A stretch of DNA of 64,000 nt from Acidobacteriota bacterium (GCA_022826195.1 JAJDVI010000085.1:1-64000), one strand, 5' to 3'; positions 43,895-52,256 are shown, counted from the first letter of the stretch. Made by a program: numbers and translations. The notes: generated from the sequence alone by a model not told the origin.

Positions 43895-44908
43895 ATGCTC
43901 GTTGACGAGGTCGTTCTCAAGCTTTCCGGAGGGCGCGGCGGCAACGGGGCCCTCAGCTTCCGCCGGGAGAAGTTCGTTCCCCGCGGCGGACCCGACGGCG
44001 GCAACGGCGGGCGCGGGGGGAGCGTCGTGCTGGTCGCGGACCGGGGACGCCACACGCTGGCGGCGTACCGCTACCGGCCCAGCTACCGGGCGGACGCCGG
44101 CGGACACGGGTCGGGCAACAATCGGCAGGGCCGCTCGGGGCAGGACCTGCTGCTGCGGGTGCCAGCGGGTACGGCGGCCTATGACGATGAGTCGGGCGCG
44201 CTCCTCGGGGATCTGGTGGAAGACGGGAACTCCCTCACGGTGGCGCCCGGCGGCCGCGGCGGCCGGGGGAACGCGGTCTTCCGGACGCCGACCAACCAGG
44301 CGCCCCGGCGCACCGAACCCGGAGAGTCCGGGGTCGCGCGGACTGTCCGGCTCGAGCTGCGGCTCCTCGCGGACGTGGGCCTGGTCGGCTTCCCGAACGC
44401 CGGCAAGTCGTCCTTCATCGCCCGGGTGAGCGCCGCGAAGCCCCGCATCGCGGACTACCCGTTCACGACGCTGAGCCCGAACCTGGGACTGGTACGGCTC
44501 GGCGACGACGCCGAGTTCGTGGTTGCGGACCTCCCCGGCCTGATTCCCGGGGCCAGCCGGGGCGCCGGATTGGGGACCCGGTTCCTGAAGCACCTGTCGC
44601 GGACCGCGTTCCTGGTTTATTTCATCGACCTCTCGGAGTCGTCGGGCCGTGTCCCGAAGGCCGATCTCGAGGTGCTCCGGCAGGAAGTGACGCTCTACGG
44701 CGGCAGCCTGCCGGGGAAACCGGCCATGGTGGTGGGCAACAAGACGGACATCCTGACCGATGAGGCCCGTCTCGAAGCGCTCTCCGCTGCGGCGGCGGCA
44801 GGCGGCCTGCCCTTCTTCGCGGTCTCGGCGGCGACCGGGGACGGCTGCGCGGACCTCGTCGCCGAACTCGGCGCCCGGGTGGCGGGCGCCGGGAGGAGCG
44901 GCGCGTGA
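43895..44908 (+). CDS. obgE: GTPase ObgE/CgtA, ribosome assembly
   Basis: Obg (337 residues) has the glycine-rich Obg fold at the N-terminus (LSGGRGGNGALSFRREKF, then GGNGGRGGSVVLVAD) and a G domain with G1 GFPNAGKSS, G3 DLPGLIPGA and G4 NKTD. The acidic C-terminal Obg-specific domain found in some members is absent, as is common. It acts in late 50S maturation, next to genes for L21 and L27. It overlaps nadD by four bases. Confidence 0.95.
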   Translation: MLVDEVVLKLSGGRGGNGALSFRREKFVPRGGPDGGNGGRGGSVVLVADRGRHTLAAYRYRPSYRADAGGHGSGNNRQGRSGQDLLLRVPAGTAAYDDESGALLGDLVEDGNSLTVAPGGRGGRGNAVFRTPTNQAPRRTEPGESGVARTVRLELRLLADVGLVGFPNAGKSSFIARVSAAKPRIADYPFTTLSPNLGLVRLGDDAEFVVADLPGLIPGASRGAGLGTRFLKHLSRTAFLVYFIDLSESSGRVPKADLEVLRQEVTLYGGSLPGKPAMVVGNKTDILTDEARLEALSAAAAAGGLPFFAVSAATGDGCADLVAELGARVAGAGRSGA

Positions 44909-45570
44909 CGCACGGGGCGGTCCGGCGGCCCGGGGTGATCGCAGTCTTCGGCGGGACGTTCGATCCCCCGCACTGGGGGCACGTGCGCGCCGCCGAGGCC
45001 GTCCGGGACCGGGTGGGGGTGGAAGCGGTATGGCTGGTGCCGGCGCGGATTCCGCCGCACCGGGCGACGCCCCGCCTCCCGGCGGAGGAGAGGCTCGGGC
45101 TCGTGGAGGAGGCCGTCGCGGGCCGGGAACGACTGTTCGCGAGCCCCGTGGAGCTCGAGCGCGAGGGACCGTCGTTCACCATCGACACCCTCGACGGGTT
45201 GGCGGCCGGGCGAGACCGGCCGGCCGGCGGGGCGGCGGTGCTGTTCGTGGTCGGGTCCGACGCCTTTCGGGAGATCCGGACCTGGAGCCGCTACGAGCGC
45301 CTCCTGGACCGGCACCCGGTCCTGGTCCATCGCCGGGCCGGGTGCGCGATCGCGGAGGCGGTGATGGTGCTGCCGCGCCGATTCCGAACCCGGGTGACCG
45401 CCGGTCTGTCAGCGCCGTTGATCCCCCCGCGTATCCTCACCCTGGACATTGACCTTCCCGACCCCCAGTCCTACCGGATCCGAGAACTCCTGAAGCAGCA
45501 GACGCCAATCGATCACCTCGTTCCCCCGCGGGTCGCCGCCCGCATCGCCGAAAGGGGTCTCTATCGTTGA
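44905..45570 (+). CDS. nadD: Nicotinate-nucleotide adenylyltransferase
   Basis: NadD (221 residues) makes nicotinate adenine dinucleotide in NAD synthesis. The nucleotidyltransferase motif is VFGGTFDPPHWGHVRAAE (H-x-G-H), with VGSDAFREIRTW mid-protein and the C-terminal SYRIRELL. The start is GTG 44905, coupled to obgE (GTGA). The obg-nadD-rsfS order is common across bacteria. Confidence 0.94.
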   Translation: MTHGAVRRPGVIAVFGGTFDPPHWGHVRAAEAVRDRVGVEAVWLVPARIPPHRATPRLPAEERLGLVEEAVAGRERLFASPVELEREGPSFTIDTLDGLAAGRDRPAGGAAVLFVVGSDAFREIRTWSRYERLLDRHPVLVHRRAGCAIAEAVMVLPRRFRTRVTAGLSAPLIPPRILTLDIDLPDPQSYRIRELLKQQTPIDHLVPPRVAARIAERGLYR

Positions 45571-45971
45571 GCCAGCCGGTTCCGAAACTCTCCGCCGAGT
45601 CCTGCGCCCGGTTCTCCGCCGAGGTCGCGCAGCTCGAAAAAGCCGAAGACGTGGTGGTTCTCGACCTCCGCGGCCTTGCCGGCTTTACCGATTTCTTCGT
45701 CATCGCGACGGCCGCCAGCGAGCGCCGCCGCAAGACGATCGTGGATGCCGTGGAACTCCGTGTCCGGGAGCGGGTAGGCCGCAAACCCATCCATCTCGAG
45801 GGGTATCCGGCGGCCGGCTGGCTGCTCGCCGACTACGTGGACTTCGTCGTTCACGTGTTCTCGCCGGAGAGCCGCGAGCTGTATCAGCTCGAGAAGCTCT
45901 GGGGCGACGCCGCCCGCTGGTATCCGGAGCCGTCCGGCGCGGGCGCCGCCGCCCCTTCGGGTACGCCATAG
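45567..45971 (+). CDS. rsfS: Ribosomal silencing factor RsfS
   Basis: RsfS (134 residues, Iojap family) blocks subunit joining by binding L14. Conserved blocks are DVVVLDLRGLAGFTDFFVIATA and GYPAAGWLLADYVDFVVHVFSPESRELYQLEKLWGDA (quoted in part: GWLLADYVDFVVHVF and LEKLWGDA). The TTG start at 45567 overlaps the nadD stop. Confidence 0.93.
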   Translation: MSQPVPKLSAESCARFSAEVAQLEKAEDVVVLDLRGLAGFTDFFVIATAASERRRKTIVDAVELRVRERVGRKPIHLEGYPAAGWLLADYVDFVVHVFSPESRELYQLEKLWGDAARWYPEPSGAGAAAPSGTP

Positions 45972-45995
45972 AATCGGACCGGCGAGAAGAATCCG

Positions 45996-47345
45996 ATGGG
46001 CATTCGCACCCTGCTGTTCGTAGTCGCGGTCCTGCTGACCGCGGGCCTGCTGCTGGTCGTCGTGGCGTCCAACGCGCAGTTCGTGACCGTCACCCTGCCG
46101 TTCTTCCTGCCGATCCGGGTGGAACTGTGGAAGGTCATGTTCGCCGGCGTCGGCCTCGGGGCCGCGGTCGCCCTGGCCTTCGATCTGGCGGGCCGGGTCC
46201 GGCGTCTCGTTCGTGAACGGCGTCTCCGGCGCGGACGCCAGGATCTCGAGGAGGGTGAGCGGCTGTACCTCGACGGGCTCGACGAAATGGCCTCCGGCCG
46301 CTGGCCGCAGGCCCTCCTCAGTTTCGAGGCGGCGCAGGAGTACGCGGGCGCCGATCCCAAGACACTCCGCCGCAAGGCCGAATGCCTGATGCAGCTCGGC
46401 CGGCCCGGGGAAGCGGCCGAGGCGCTGGAGCAGGCGCTGGGCGAAGATCGTGGAAACCACGACGTGTCCTACGCGCTGGCGGAGGCCCGGCAGGCGATGG
46501 GAGAGCGGGAGCAGGCGCGGGCGCTGCTGGAAAAGACCATTTCCGAGGATCCCGAAGCTCCGACGCCGGCCCTCGCCCGGCTTCGCGACCTGCTGGTGGA
46601 GGCGGGCGAGAACCGCGCCGCCCTGTCCGTCCAGCAGCGGCTCGTCACGCACGTCGCCCCCTCCGCCCGCGCTGCCGAAGATCAGCGGACCCTGTCGCTC
46701 CGTCACGGATACGGCAAGGAGCTTCTCGAGGCGGGCGAGCCGGCCGAGGCGGCGCGGGTGTTCCGGCCGATCCTGGAGGAGGACCCGGGGGCGGTGCCCG
46801 CGTGGGTGCGTCTCGGGGAGGCCTACCTCGCGGGCGGCAACGAGAGGGCGGCGGTCGATACCTGGGAAAAGGCCTTCGAACAGACCGGGGCCACGGCGCC
46901 GCTTTCGGCGCTCCAGGACTACTACCTCGACCGGACCTGTCCGGAGGACGCGATCTCGGTGTGGAAGCGGGCGATCGGCGCCGCCGAAAGCCCCGCCGAG
47001 AGCCAGTACCTCCTGGGAAAGCTCTACGACCGGCTCTACATGCTGGACGACGCCCTCAAGACGTTCGCCAACCTGCCCCGGACGGCCGCTCCGGCGCTGG
47101 GCGCCCGTCTTTCCCGCATCCTCGAGGGCCGCGGCGACCTCGCCGAAGCCGTGATCCGGGCCCGCGAGGTGATTGCCGCCGCGCCGTCCCTGTCGGCCGA
47201 GTACTGCTGCTCCGCGTGCGGCACCCGGTTCCCGGACTGGAGCGACAGTTGCGCGGAGTGCGGAACCTACGGAGGGGTCCGGCTGGACGTGGAGCAGGTC
47301 CGGCCCGTCCCGGTGGGCGGCGACGCGTCGACGCCGGTCGTCTGA
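45996..47345 (+). CDS. LapA-LapB fusion: LPS assembly TPR protein with zinc ribbon
   Basis: A 449-residue inner membrane protein. Residues 1-90 look like LapA/DUF1049: two helices (LLFVVAVLLTAGLLLVVVAS and VMFAGVGLGAAVALAFDLAG) with NAQFVTVTLPFFLPIRVELWK between. Residues about 90-395 are tetratricopeptide repeats. Residues about 404-424 are a rubredoxin-like zinc ribbon, C-x2-C...C-x2-C (CSACGTRF, CAECGTYG). In E. coli the LapA and LapB parts are separate adjacent genes that tune LpxC proteolysis via FtsH. Here they form one chain. The same role in LPS control is inferred. Confidence 0.85.
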   Translation: MGIRTLLFVVAVLLTAGLLLVVVASNAQFVTVTLPFFLPIRVELWKVMFAGVGLGAAVALAFDLAGRVRRLVRERRLRRGRQDLEEGERLYLDGLDEMASGRWPQALLSFEAAQEYAGADPKTLRRKAECLMQLGRPGEAAEALEQALGEDRGNHDVSYALAEARQAMGEREQARALLEKTISEDPEAPTPALARLRDLLVEAGENRAALSVQQRLVTHVAPSARAAEDQRTLSLRHGYGKELLEAGEPAEAARVFRPILEEDPGAVPAWVRLGEAYLAGGNERAAVDTWEKAFEQTGATAPLSALQDYYLDRTCPEDAISVWKRAIGAAESPAESQYLLGKLYDRLYMLDDALKTFANLPRTAAPALGARLSRILEGRGDLAEAVIRAREVIAAAPSLSAEYCCSACGTRFPDWSDSCAECGTYGGVRLDVEQVRPVPVGGDASTPVV

Positions 47346-47387
47346 CGGCAGACGGCCGGGCGCGGTACCGATAGAGTTTTCGCCCGC

Positions 47388-48206
47388 GTGGCTCGATCCC
47401 TCCCCCAGCTCGGCGGTGTCCTGCCCGCCCCGCGGAGTTTCGGGATCACGAGGCGCCGGGATTCCTGGTGGGTCACGCCGACCGCGACCTTCGTCGGCCT
47501 TGGCGCGTTCGTCGTCTATTCCACCTGGGCGGTCTTCGCCCATCACGGCGCGGAGTTCGGCAACTACGTGTCCCCGATCCACGTGCCGGTGCTCTTCGGC
47601 GACACCGCGCTCGCCTGGTTCGGGCCGCAGCCCGCGTCGTGGCCGGCGCTGCTGCCCTGGGCGCCCGGGGTCTTCCTGTTCTGGGCTCCGGCGGGGCTGC
47701 GGCTCACCTGCTACTACTACCGGGGCTCCTACTACAAGGCCTTCTGGGCCAGCCCGCCTTCGTGCACGGTGGGCAAACCGTGGAACACCTACCGGGGCGA
47801 GAACAGCTTCCCGCTCATCCTCCAGAACGTCCATCGCTACTTCCTCTACATCGCTCTGGTCTGGATCGGACTCCACTGCTACTACACCTGGGGAGCGACC
47901 CGGTTCGCGGATGCCGCCACCGGCGAGGTCTCCTTCGGCATCGGGGTGGGGACGCTGGTGATGGCGCTGAACACGGTGCTGCTCGCGGGCTACACCCTCG
48001 GATGCCATTCGCTGCGTCATCTGGCGGGCGGGTTCCTGAACCGGCTCTCGGGGCGCCCGCTCCGCCGGTGCGCCTACGAATGCACGGGCTGGTTCAACCT
48101 GCGCCACATGAACTTTGCGTGGGCCAGCCTGGTCTGGGTGATGGCCACCGACATCTACGTCCGGCTGTGCGCCGCCGGGGTCGTCACGGACTTCCGGATC
48201 CTGTAA
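47388..48206 (+). CDS. Polytopic membrane protein resembling an SDH cytochrome-b-like anchor
   Basis: The protein (272 residues) has about five to six transmembrane helices and several conserved-looking histidines (QNVHRYFLYIALVWIGLHCYYTW in two parts: QNVHRYFLY and GLHCYYTW; GCHSLRHL; RHMNFAW). The block YYYRGSYYKAFWASPPSC resembles membrane proteins encoded beside sdhA in some actinobacteria and acidobacteria. No sdhA or sdhB is present here, so it is an orphan. Heme binding and a respiratory role are inferred. GTG 47388 is the chosen start. Confidence 0.6.
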   Translation: MARSLPQLGGVLPAPRSFGITRRRDSWWVTPTATFVGLGAFVVYSTWAVFAHHGAEFGNYVSPIHVPVLFGDTALAWFGPQPASWPALLPWAPGVFLFWAPAGLRLTCYYYRGSYYKAFWASPPSCTVGKPWNTYRGENSFPLILQNVHRYFLYIALVWIGLHCYYTWGATRFADAATGEVSFGIGVGTLVMALNTVLLAGYTLGCHSLRHLAGGFLNRLSGRPLRRCAYECTGWFNLRHMNFAWASLVWVMATDIYVRLCAAGVVTDFRIL

Positions 48207-48222
48207 GGCGTTTCTCCGGACG

Positions 48223-49062
48223 GTGGTCCCGCGCTCCCGTGGCCGCCAGCGCCGGGTGCTGAACTCCAGGGCCCCCGCGCGACGCCCGTCCGCTCGCGCG
48301 CCGGACCGCTTCACGTCCCGGTGGAGGCGCGCGTTCGGGCAACTCGTCTTCCCGCAGGACTGCTGCCTCTGCGAGCGGACGCTCGAGGACCCCCTGCGCA
48401 GCCCGGTCTGTCCCGAGTGCGCGGCCGGGCTCTGCCCCCTGGTTGTCCCCACCTGTCCCCGGTGCGGCCTGTTCCTGGCGCCCTCCGTGACGCCCGGACT
48501 CTGCGGCGAATGCCGGGCGCGCCGGCGGCCCTTCCGGGTGGCGGTGGCGGCCGCGCCGTACGAGGGCGCGTTCCGGCGCGCCCTGCTGGAACTCAAGTTC
48601 CGGCGGCGGGAGGTACTCGCCGAGCTCCTGGCGCGGCCCGCCATCTCGGCCTTCCGCCGTGCGTCGGTGGATCACGGCGCCCGCGCCGCGGGAGAGTTTC
48701 CCGCCGCGGTCGTCGCCGTTCCGGTGCCGTTCTGGCGGGGACGGCGCCGTGGTTTCAACCAGGCCGAGCTGCTGGCCCGGCCGGTCGCCCGGGAGTTCGG
48801 GATTCCGCTGGTCCGCGGGGTACTGCGCCGGCGGTCCCGGCCACCGCAGACGCTGGTGAGCCCGAGCGCCCGCCGCCGCAACGTGCGGGGAGCGTTCCGC
48901 GCGGGGCCGCTGCCCGAGCGGCTCGCCGGCCGGCCCCTGCTGCTGGTGGACGACGTGTTCACCACCGGAAGCACCGTGGAAGCGGCGGTGCGGGCGCTGC
49001 TCCGCGCCGGCGCCGGGCCGGTCGACGTTCTGACCGTGGCCCGCGCCCCAAGCAGCCGGTGA
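48223..49062 (+). CDS. comF: ComF-family phosphoribosyltransferase-like protein
   Basis: A 279-residue protein with an N-terminal zinc finger region (CCLCE, CPEC, CPRCG, CGECRARR) and a type I PRTase domain whose PRPP loop is LLLVDDVFTTGSTVEAAV. VPVPFWRGRRRGFNQAELLARPVA is the ComF signature (quoted in part: RRRGFNQAELLA). ComF is needed for DNA uptake in competent bacteria and is present in many others. The first 35 residues are basic and poorly conserved, so the start at GTG 48223 may be too early. Confidence 0.88.
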   Translation: MVPRSRGRQRRVLNSRAPARRPSARAPDRFTSRWRRAFGQLVFPQDCCLCERTLEDPLRSPVCPECAAGLCPLVVPTCPRCGLFLAPSVTPGLCGECRARRRPFRVAVAAAPYEGAFRRALLELKFRRREVLAELLARPAISAFRRASVDHGARAAGEFPAAVVAVPVPFWRGRRRGFNQAELLARPVAREFGIPLVRGVLRRRSRPPQTLVSPSARRRNVRGAFRAGPLPERLAGRPLLLVDDVFTTGSTVEAAVRALLRAGAGPVDVLTVARAPSSR

Positions 49063-49225
49063 ACAAGGTGGCGCGGCGTTCGGCTGACGATGCATCGCGT
49101 CTGACCGCGCCTCTGCGAGGCGCTCGTCGTTGCGCTTCGGTCGAAAGAGCGCTGCGATTCCTCCCTCGCGCGCCTTGTCAGCCGCGCGCCTCGCCACCCT
49201 CGGCGCTCACGCCACCTTGTCCACC
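49058..49225. repeat. 168-bp imperfect inverted-repeat element after comF
   Basis: The ends match 15 of 16 bases: GGTGAACAAGGTGGCG at 49058-49073 and the complement of GGTGGACAAGGTGGCG at 49210-49225. A second nested pair (CGGCTGAC near 49082, GTCAGCCG near 49176) and an inner stem-loop (GCGCTCG / GAGCGC near 49121-49153) make it fold almost end to end. It contains no gene. It could be a MITE-like element or a structured RNA. Confidence 0.7.
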
Positions 49226-49278
49226 GGCCGCTCGCTAGAATTCGCCCGGCCGTCCACGGGACTGTCCCCTTCACTGCT

Positions 49279-50100
49279 ATGGAAACCACGCGGCGCGGCG
49301 CGCTCGCGCTCACGGCCCTTGCCTGCCTGGCCCTTTCGACCGCTCCCGCGGGCTCCTGGGGACCGGAAGGTCACCGGGAGATCGGCGAGAAGGCGATCGA
49401 CTCCCTGCGCGATCCGCTGAAGGACTTCTTCGAGGATCGCGAGGAGACCTTCTACGAGTTGCTCGACGATCCGGCGCGCAGCCGGAATACGGCGCACTTC
49501 TTTCTCGAGCGGTACGACGAGTTCCCGTTCTGGGACGTGCCGGCCACGCGGGAGCTGGCGCTGAGGCGCTTCTCCGAGGAAGAGATCGCGGAGAGCGGGG
49601 ACGGCCTCTGGCGGCTCCTCGAGGCGTACGACGCGCTGGTCGAGGCGTTCGAGGAGGCCGACTTCGATCTCGTGCTCGAGCGGGCCAGCGACGTCGCCTG
49701 GCTGGTCGGCGAAGTCGGGGTGCCCCCGAACACCTCGGCGGCCGGCGACGGGCAGGCCACCCAGCAGGACGGCCTGGCCCGCCGCTACGACACCCAGCTC
49801 ATCGAGATCTTCGCCGACGAGTTGCGGGTGCGCGACGGGGCTGCCGTGTATCTCGACCGGCCGCACGAGTTCATCCGGTCCCTGCCGCTCAAGGCGCACA
49901 TCTGGGTGGACAACATCAACTTCACCGATTCCATGTCGCGCCGCGGCGTGGCCGGCTACGACCGGTTCTACATGGACGGTATGTGGAACGAACTTGGTGG
50001 GTTGACCGGGGCGTTGATGACCGACGCGGCGCGCGACACCGCGAGCCTCTGGTACACGGCCTGGGTGGCGGCCGGACGCCCCGAGGTTCCGGAAACCTGA
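49279..50100 (+). CDS. Secreted S1/P1 nuclease- or phospholipase C-like protein, degenerate site
   Basis: The 273-residue protein has a signal peptide ending at ...APAGS, so the mature chain would start WGPEGHREIGEKAIDSL. That is the N-terminal Trp and first His seen in zinc-dependent S1/P1 nucleases and phospholipase C. The rest is helical with an NTAHFF motif. The expected D-x-H-Q-P-L-H zinc segment is replaced by DVAWLVGEVGVPPNTSA, which has no histidine, so the trinuclear zinc site looks incomplete. It may be a non-catalytic or altered relative. Confidence 0.6.
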   Translation: METTRRGALALTALACLALSTAPAGSWGPEGHREIGEKAIDSLRDPLKDFFEDREETFYELLDDPARSRNTAHFFLERYDEFPFWDVPATRELALRRFSEEEIAESGDGLWRLLEAYDALVEAFEEADFDLVLERASDVAWLVGEVGVPPNTSAAGDGQATQQDGLARRYDTQLIEIFADELRVRDGAAVYLDRPHEFIRSLPLKAHIWVDNINFTDSMSRRGVAGYDRFYMDGMWNELGGLTGALMTDAARDTASLWYTAWVAAGRPEVPET

Positions 50101-50215
50101 GCAGACTCTGACCGAGCTCACGCCCCTCAGCCCGACCCCGGTTGTCCCCGGTTCCAGCGAGGGACCCGAAGCGGAGGACCTTCGCAATTCCCAGGACATC
50201 GCGACCATCACGGCC

Positions 50216-50797
50216 TTGCGGGCCGGCGAACTGGACCCCGACACCGCGTGGTCCGACCTCATCGGCCGGCATCGCCGGAGGCTCTTCTCCCTCGCATACC
50301 GCTTTACCGGCCGGTACCAGGAGGCGGAAGAACTGACCCAGGAGATCATCGTCCGGGTCTACCGGCAACTGGACCGTTTCGATCCGCGGGCCCACTTCGC
50401 CGTGTGGCTCAACTCGGTCGCCCGCAACTACTGCATCGACCACTACCGGACGAAGGTCCGCGAGCGCCAGCGGCTCATCCCGGAGGAGGCGCCGCTCGAA
50501 CGGACGCCGGGGAACGCGCTTCTCGGCCCGGACCGCCTGCTGGAGCAGCGCGAGGCGCGGGCCAGCCTGATTCGGGCACTCGACGGCCTGTCTCCCAAGC
50601 TCCGGGAAGTCGTGCAGCTCCGGTTCTTTCAGGAGTTGCCGTACGAGGAAATCTGTGAGCGCCTCGGGGTCCCCGAAGGCACCGTCAAGAGCCGCATTCA
50701 CCGGGGGCGCGCCGAGTTGAAGCGCCTCCTCGTCGCCGCCCGGGACACTCCCGGCCGGCCACCCGGCGCCACCGCCGGGCGGAGATCCATGTCATGA
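50216..50797 (+). CDS. ECF-type RNA polymerase sigma factor
   Basis: A sigma factor (193 residues) with sigma-2 (HRRRLFSLAYRFTGRYQEAEELTQEIIVRVY in part: FTGRYQEAEELTQEI), a WLNSVARNYCIDHYR segment, and sigma-4 (LSPKLREVVQLRFFQELPYEEICERLGVPEGTVKSRIHRGR in part: GVPEGTVKSRIHRGR). The TTG at 50216 is the nearest start, but the frame is open for dozens of codons upstream with coding-like composition, so a longer protein is possible. It overlaps the STAS gene by four bases. Confidence 0.88.
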   Translation: MRAGELDPDTAWSDLIGRHRRRLFSLAYRFTGRYQEAEELTQEIIVRVYRQLDRFDPRAHFAVWLNSVARNYCIDHYRTKVRERQRLIPEEAPLERTPGNALLGPDRLLEQREARASLIRALDGLSPKLREVVQLRFFQELPYEEICERLGVPEGTVKSRIHRGRAELKRLLVAARDTPGRPPGATAGRRSMS

Positions 50798-51153
50798 AGG
50801 TCAGCACCCGCACGCACGACGGCGCCGTAGTGGTTCGCGTCGACGTCGCACGCCTTGTCTACGCCACCCTCGATTCCTTCGTGGATCAGGTCGGCCCCTA
50901 CCTCGAAGCGGACCGGCCCGCGGTGGTCTTCGATCTTTCCCCGGTGAACTATCTGGACTCCGCCGCGATCGGATGCCTCATGGACCTCTACCGGCGCGCC
51001 TCCGCAAAGGAGGGCCGGATCGCCCTTGCCGGGGTCCTCGAACGCGTGGAGCGGATGCTCCGGATGACGGGCGCCCACGAGTTCATTCCGATCTACGGAT
51101 CGGCGGAGGACGCGGCGCGCGAGCTCGGGGGAAGCTCAGGGGGGAACGAGTGA
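50794..51153 (+). CDS. STAS-domain anti-sigma-factor antagonist
   Basis: A 119-residue SpoIIAA/RsbV-like protein. The phosphorylatable serine is in the conserved loop VNYLDSAAIGCLMDLYRRA. An ATGA overlap couples it to the sigma gene and its TGA overlaps the next ATG. No anti-sigma kinase of the RsbW type lies nearby, so the switch that it would release is encoded elsewhere or replaced by the small protein downstream. Confidence 0.88.
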   Translation: MKVSTRTHDGAVVVRVDVARLVYATLDSFVDQVGPYLEADRPAVVFDLSPVNYLDSAAIGCLMDLYRRASAKEGRIALAGVLERVERMLRMTGAHEFIPIYGSAEDAARELGGSSGGNE

Positions 51154-51431
51154 TGCGATCCATTCGAATGCAGGGCGGCCGCGAGATCGAGCTGGACGGC
51201 GATCTGCTCGCGATTCTGGAGGCGCTCTACCGCGAGGTCTCGGTGCGTAGCGAGTTCCGCAACACTTACGAGGCCATGACCCGCGAGATCAGCCACCTGG
51301 TGGACGAAATGGACGCCGGCGAGCGCCGCAGCTACCTGATAGAAAGCCTGTTCCTGAACGTCGTCCGTTACGAGAACGAGCGGCTGGCGGCGTTCCTCAA
51401 GATGGTCGAGACCCAGGATCAGGAGGACTGA
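51153..51431 (+). CDS. Small helical protein of unknown function in the sigma/STAS operon
   Basis: The 92-residue, acidic, mostly helical protein begins MRSIRMQGGREIELDGDLLAI; the rest reads like two long helices with charged faces (REISHLVDEMDAGERRSY). It has no membrane segment and no motif I recognise. ATG 51153 overlaps the STAS stop (TGATG), so it is translationally coupled to a regulator. A partner role for the sigma factor or the STAS protein is a guess. Confidence 0.65.
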   Translation: MRSIRMQGGREIELDGDLLAILEALYREVSVRSEFRNTYEAMTREISHLVDEMDAGERRSYLIESLFLNVVRYENERLAAFLKMVETQDQED

Positions 51432-51435
51432 CCGG

Positions 51436-51840
51436 TTGAAGCTACGTCTTGTCCCGGTGAGCCTGGTCGCCGCGTTCCTCGTCGGGTCGCTCTCCGCCGC
51501 GTCGGGGAACGCGGTCCAGCGGGGCCCGCGGCTCGAGATCGAGCCCGGGGAGTGGGACTTCGGACGGGCGGCGCCCGGAGAGGTGCTGGTCCACGAGTTC
51601 GCGCTGAACAACACCGGCAGCCGGGATCTCGAGATCGGCCGCATCGCGTCCGCGTGCGCCTGCGCCGCCGCGGTGACCGACCGCACGGTCATCCCGCCGG
51701 GAGAGTCCGGGACGCTCCGGGTGACCCTCGAGACCCGACGCTACCGGGGCGTGCTCGAACGCTGGCTGACCATCCGTTCCAACGACTCGCGGAGCAGGAC
51801 GCGGCTCAAGGTACGGGTCTATGTCGAAGACGTGCCCTGA
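51436..51840 (+). CDS. DUF1573 secreted Ig-fold protein
   Basis: The protein (134 residues) has a signal peptide (RLVPVSLVAAFLVGSLSAASG) and a DUF1573/ASPM-SPD-2-like beta-sandwich: EWDFGRAAPGEVLVHEFALNNTG, then IASACACAAAV and IPPGESGTLRVTLETR. The start is TTG 51436 with AGGAGG about 10 bases upstream. Four bases after the preceding stop, it ends the sigma-STAS operon. DUF1573 domains are periplasmic in Bacteroidota and Acidobacteriota; role unknown. Confidence 0.82.
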   Translation: MKLRLVPVSLVAAFLVGSLSAASGNAVQRGPRLEIEPGEWDFGRAAPGEVLVHEFALNNTGSRDLEIGRIASACACAAAVTDRTVIPPGESGTLRVTLETRRYRGVLERWLTIRSNDSRSRTRLKVRVYVEDVP

Positions 51841-51875
51841 CTGGCCGGTCTCCGGCGCTCGTCCGATCCCGGTTC

Positions 51876-52256
51876 TCAGCGTCCGACGGCGATCAGGTAC
51901 AACCAGTTCACCAGCAGGATGACGACGACCGCGCGGAAGATGAGCCGCTGGCGCTCCGGAGTGAGCCACGGAGGCGTTCGGCCGAGGACCAGCGCGGCCC
52001 CGCTGGTGAGCATCCCGGCGTGGAGCACGGTGACCGCGGGATTCCAGGCGAAGGCTTCCAGCAGTGACCCCTGTCCGAGCGCGGCGGTGGCGCGGACCCC
52101 GCCGCAGAAGGGGCAGGGCAGTCCGGAGAGCGCCTTGACGCCGCAGAGGGTGACGTCGGGAGCCAGATCGCGGAGCAGGGCGGCGGCGCCCAGGCTGACC
52201 AACGACAGCGCAAGGAGCGCCAGGCCCTGATGCCGGTTGCTGCGCACGGCGCCCAT
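51876..52256 (-). CDS. DUF2752 small membrane protein
   Basis: A 126-residue membrane protein with three hydrophobic helices. The family signature is LCGVKALSGLPCPFCGGVRA (two cysteine motifs, C-x11-C-x2-C in a loop), followed by LGQGSLLEAFAWNPAV. The start is ATG 52256 with GGGAG upstream. It diverges from parC with 45 bp between starts. The biological role is unknown. Confidence 0.85.
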   Translation of the reverse strand: MGAVRSNRHQGLALLALSLVSLGAAALLRDLAPDVTLCGVKALSGLPCPFCGGVRATAALGQGSLLEAFAWNPAVTVLHAGMLTSGAALVLGRTPPWLTPERQRLIFRAVVVILLVNWLYLIAVGR

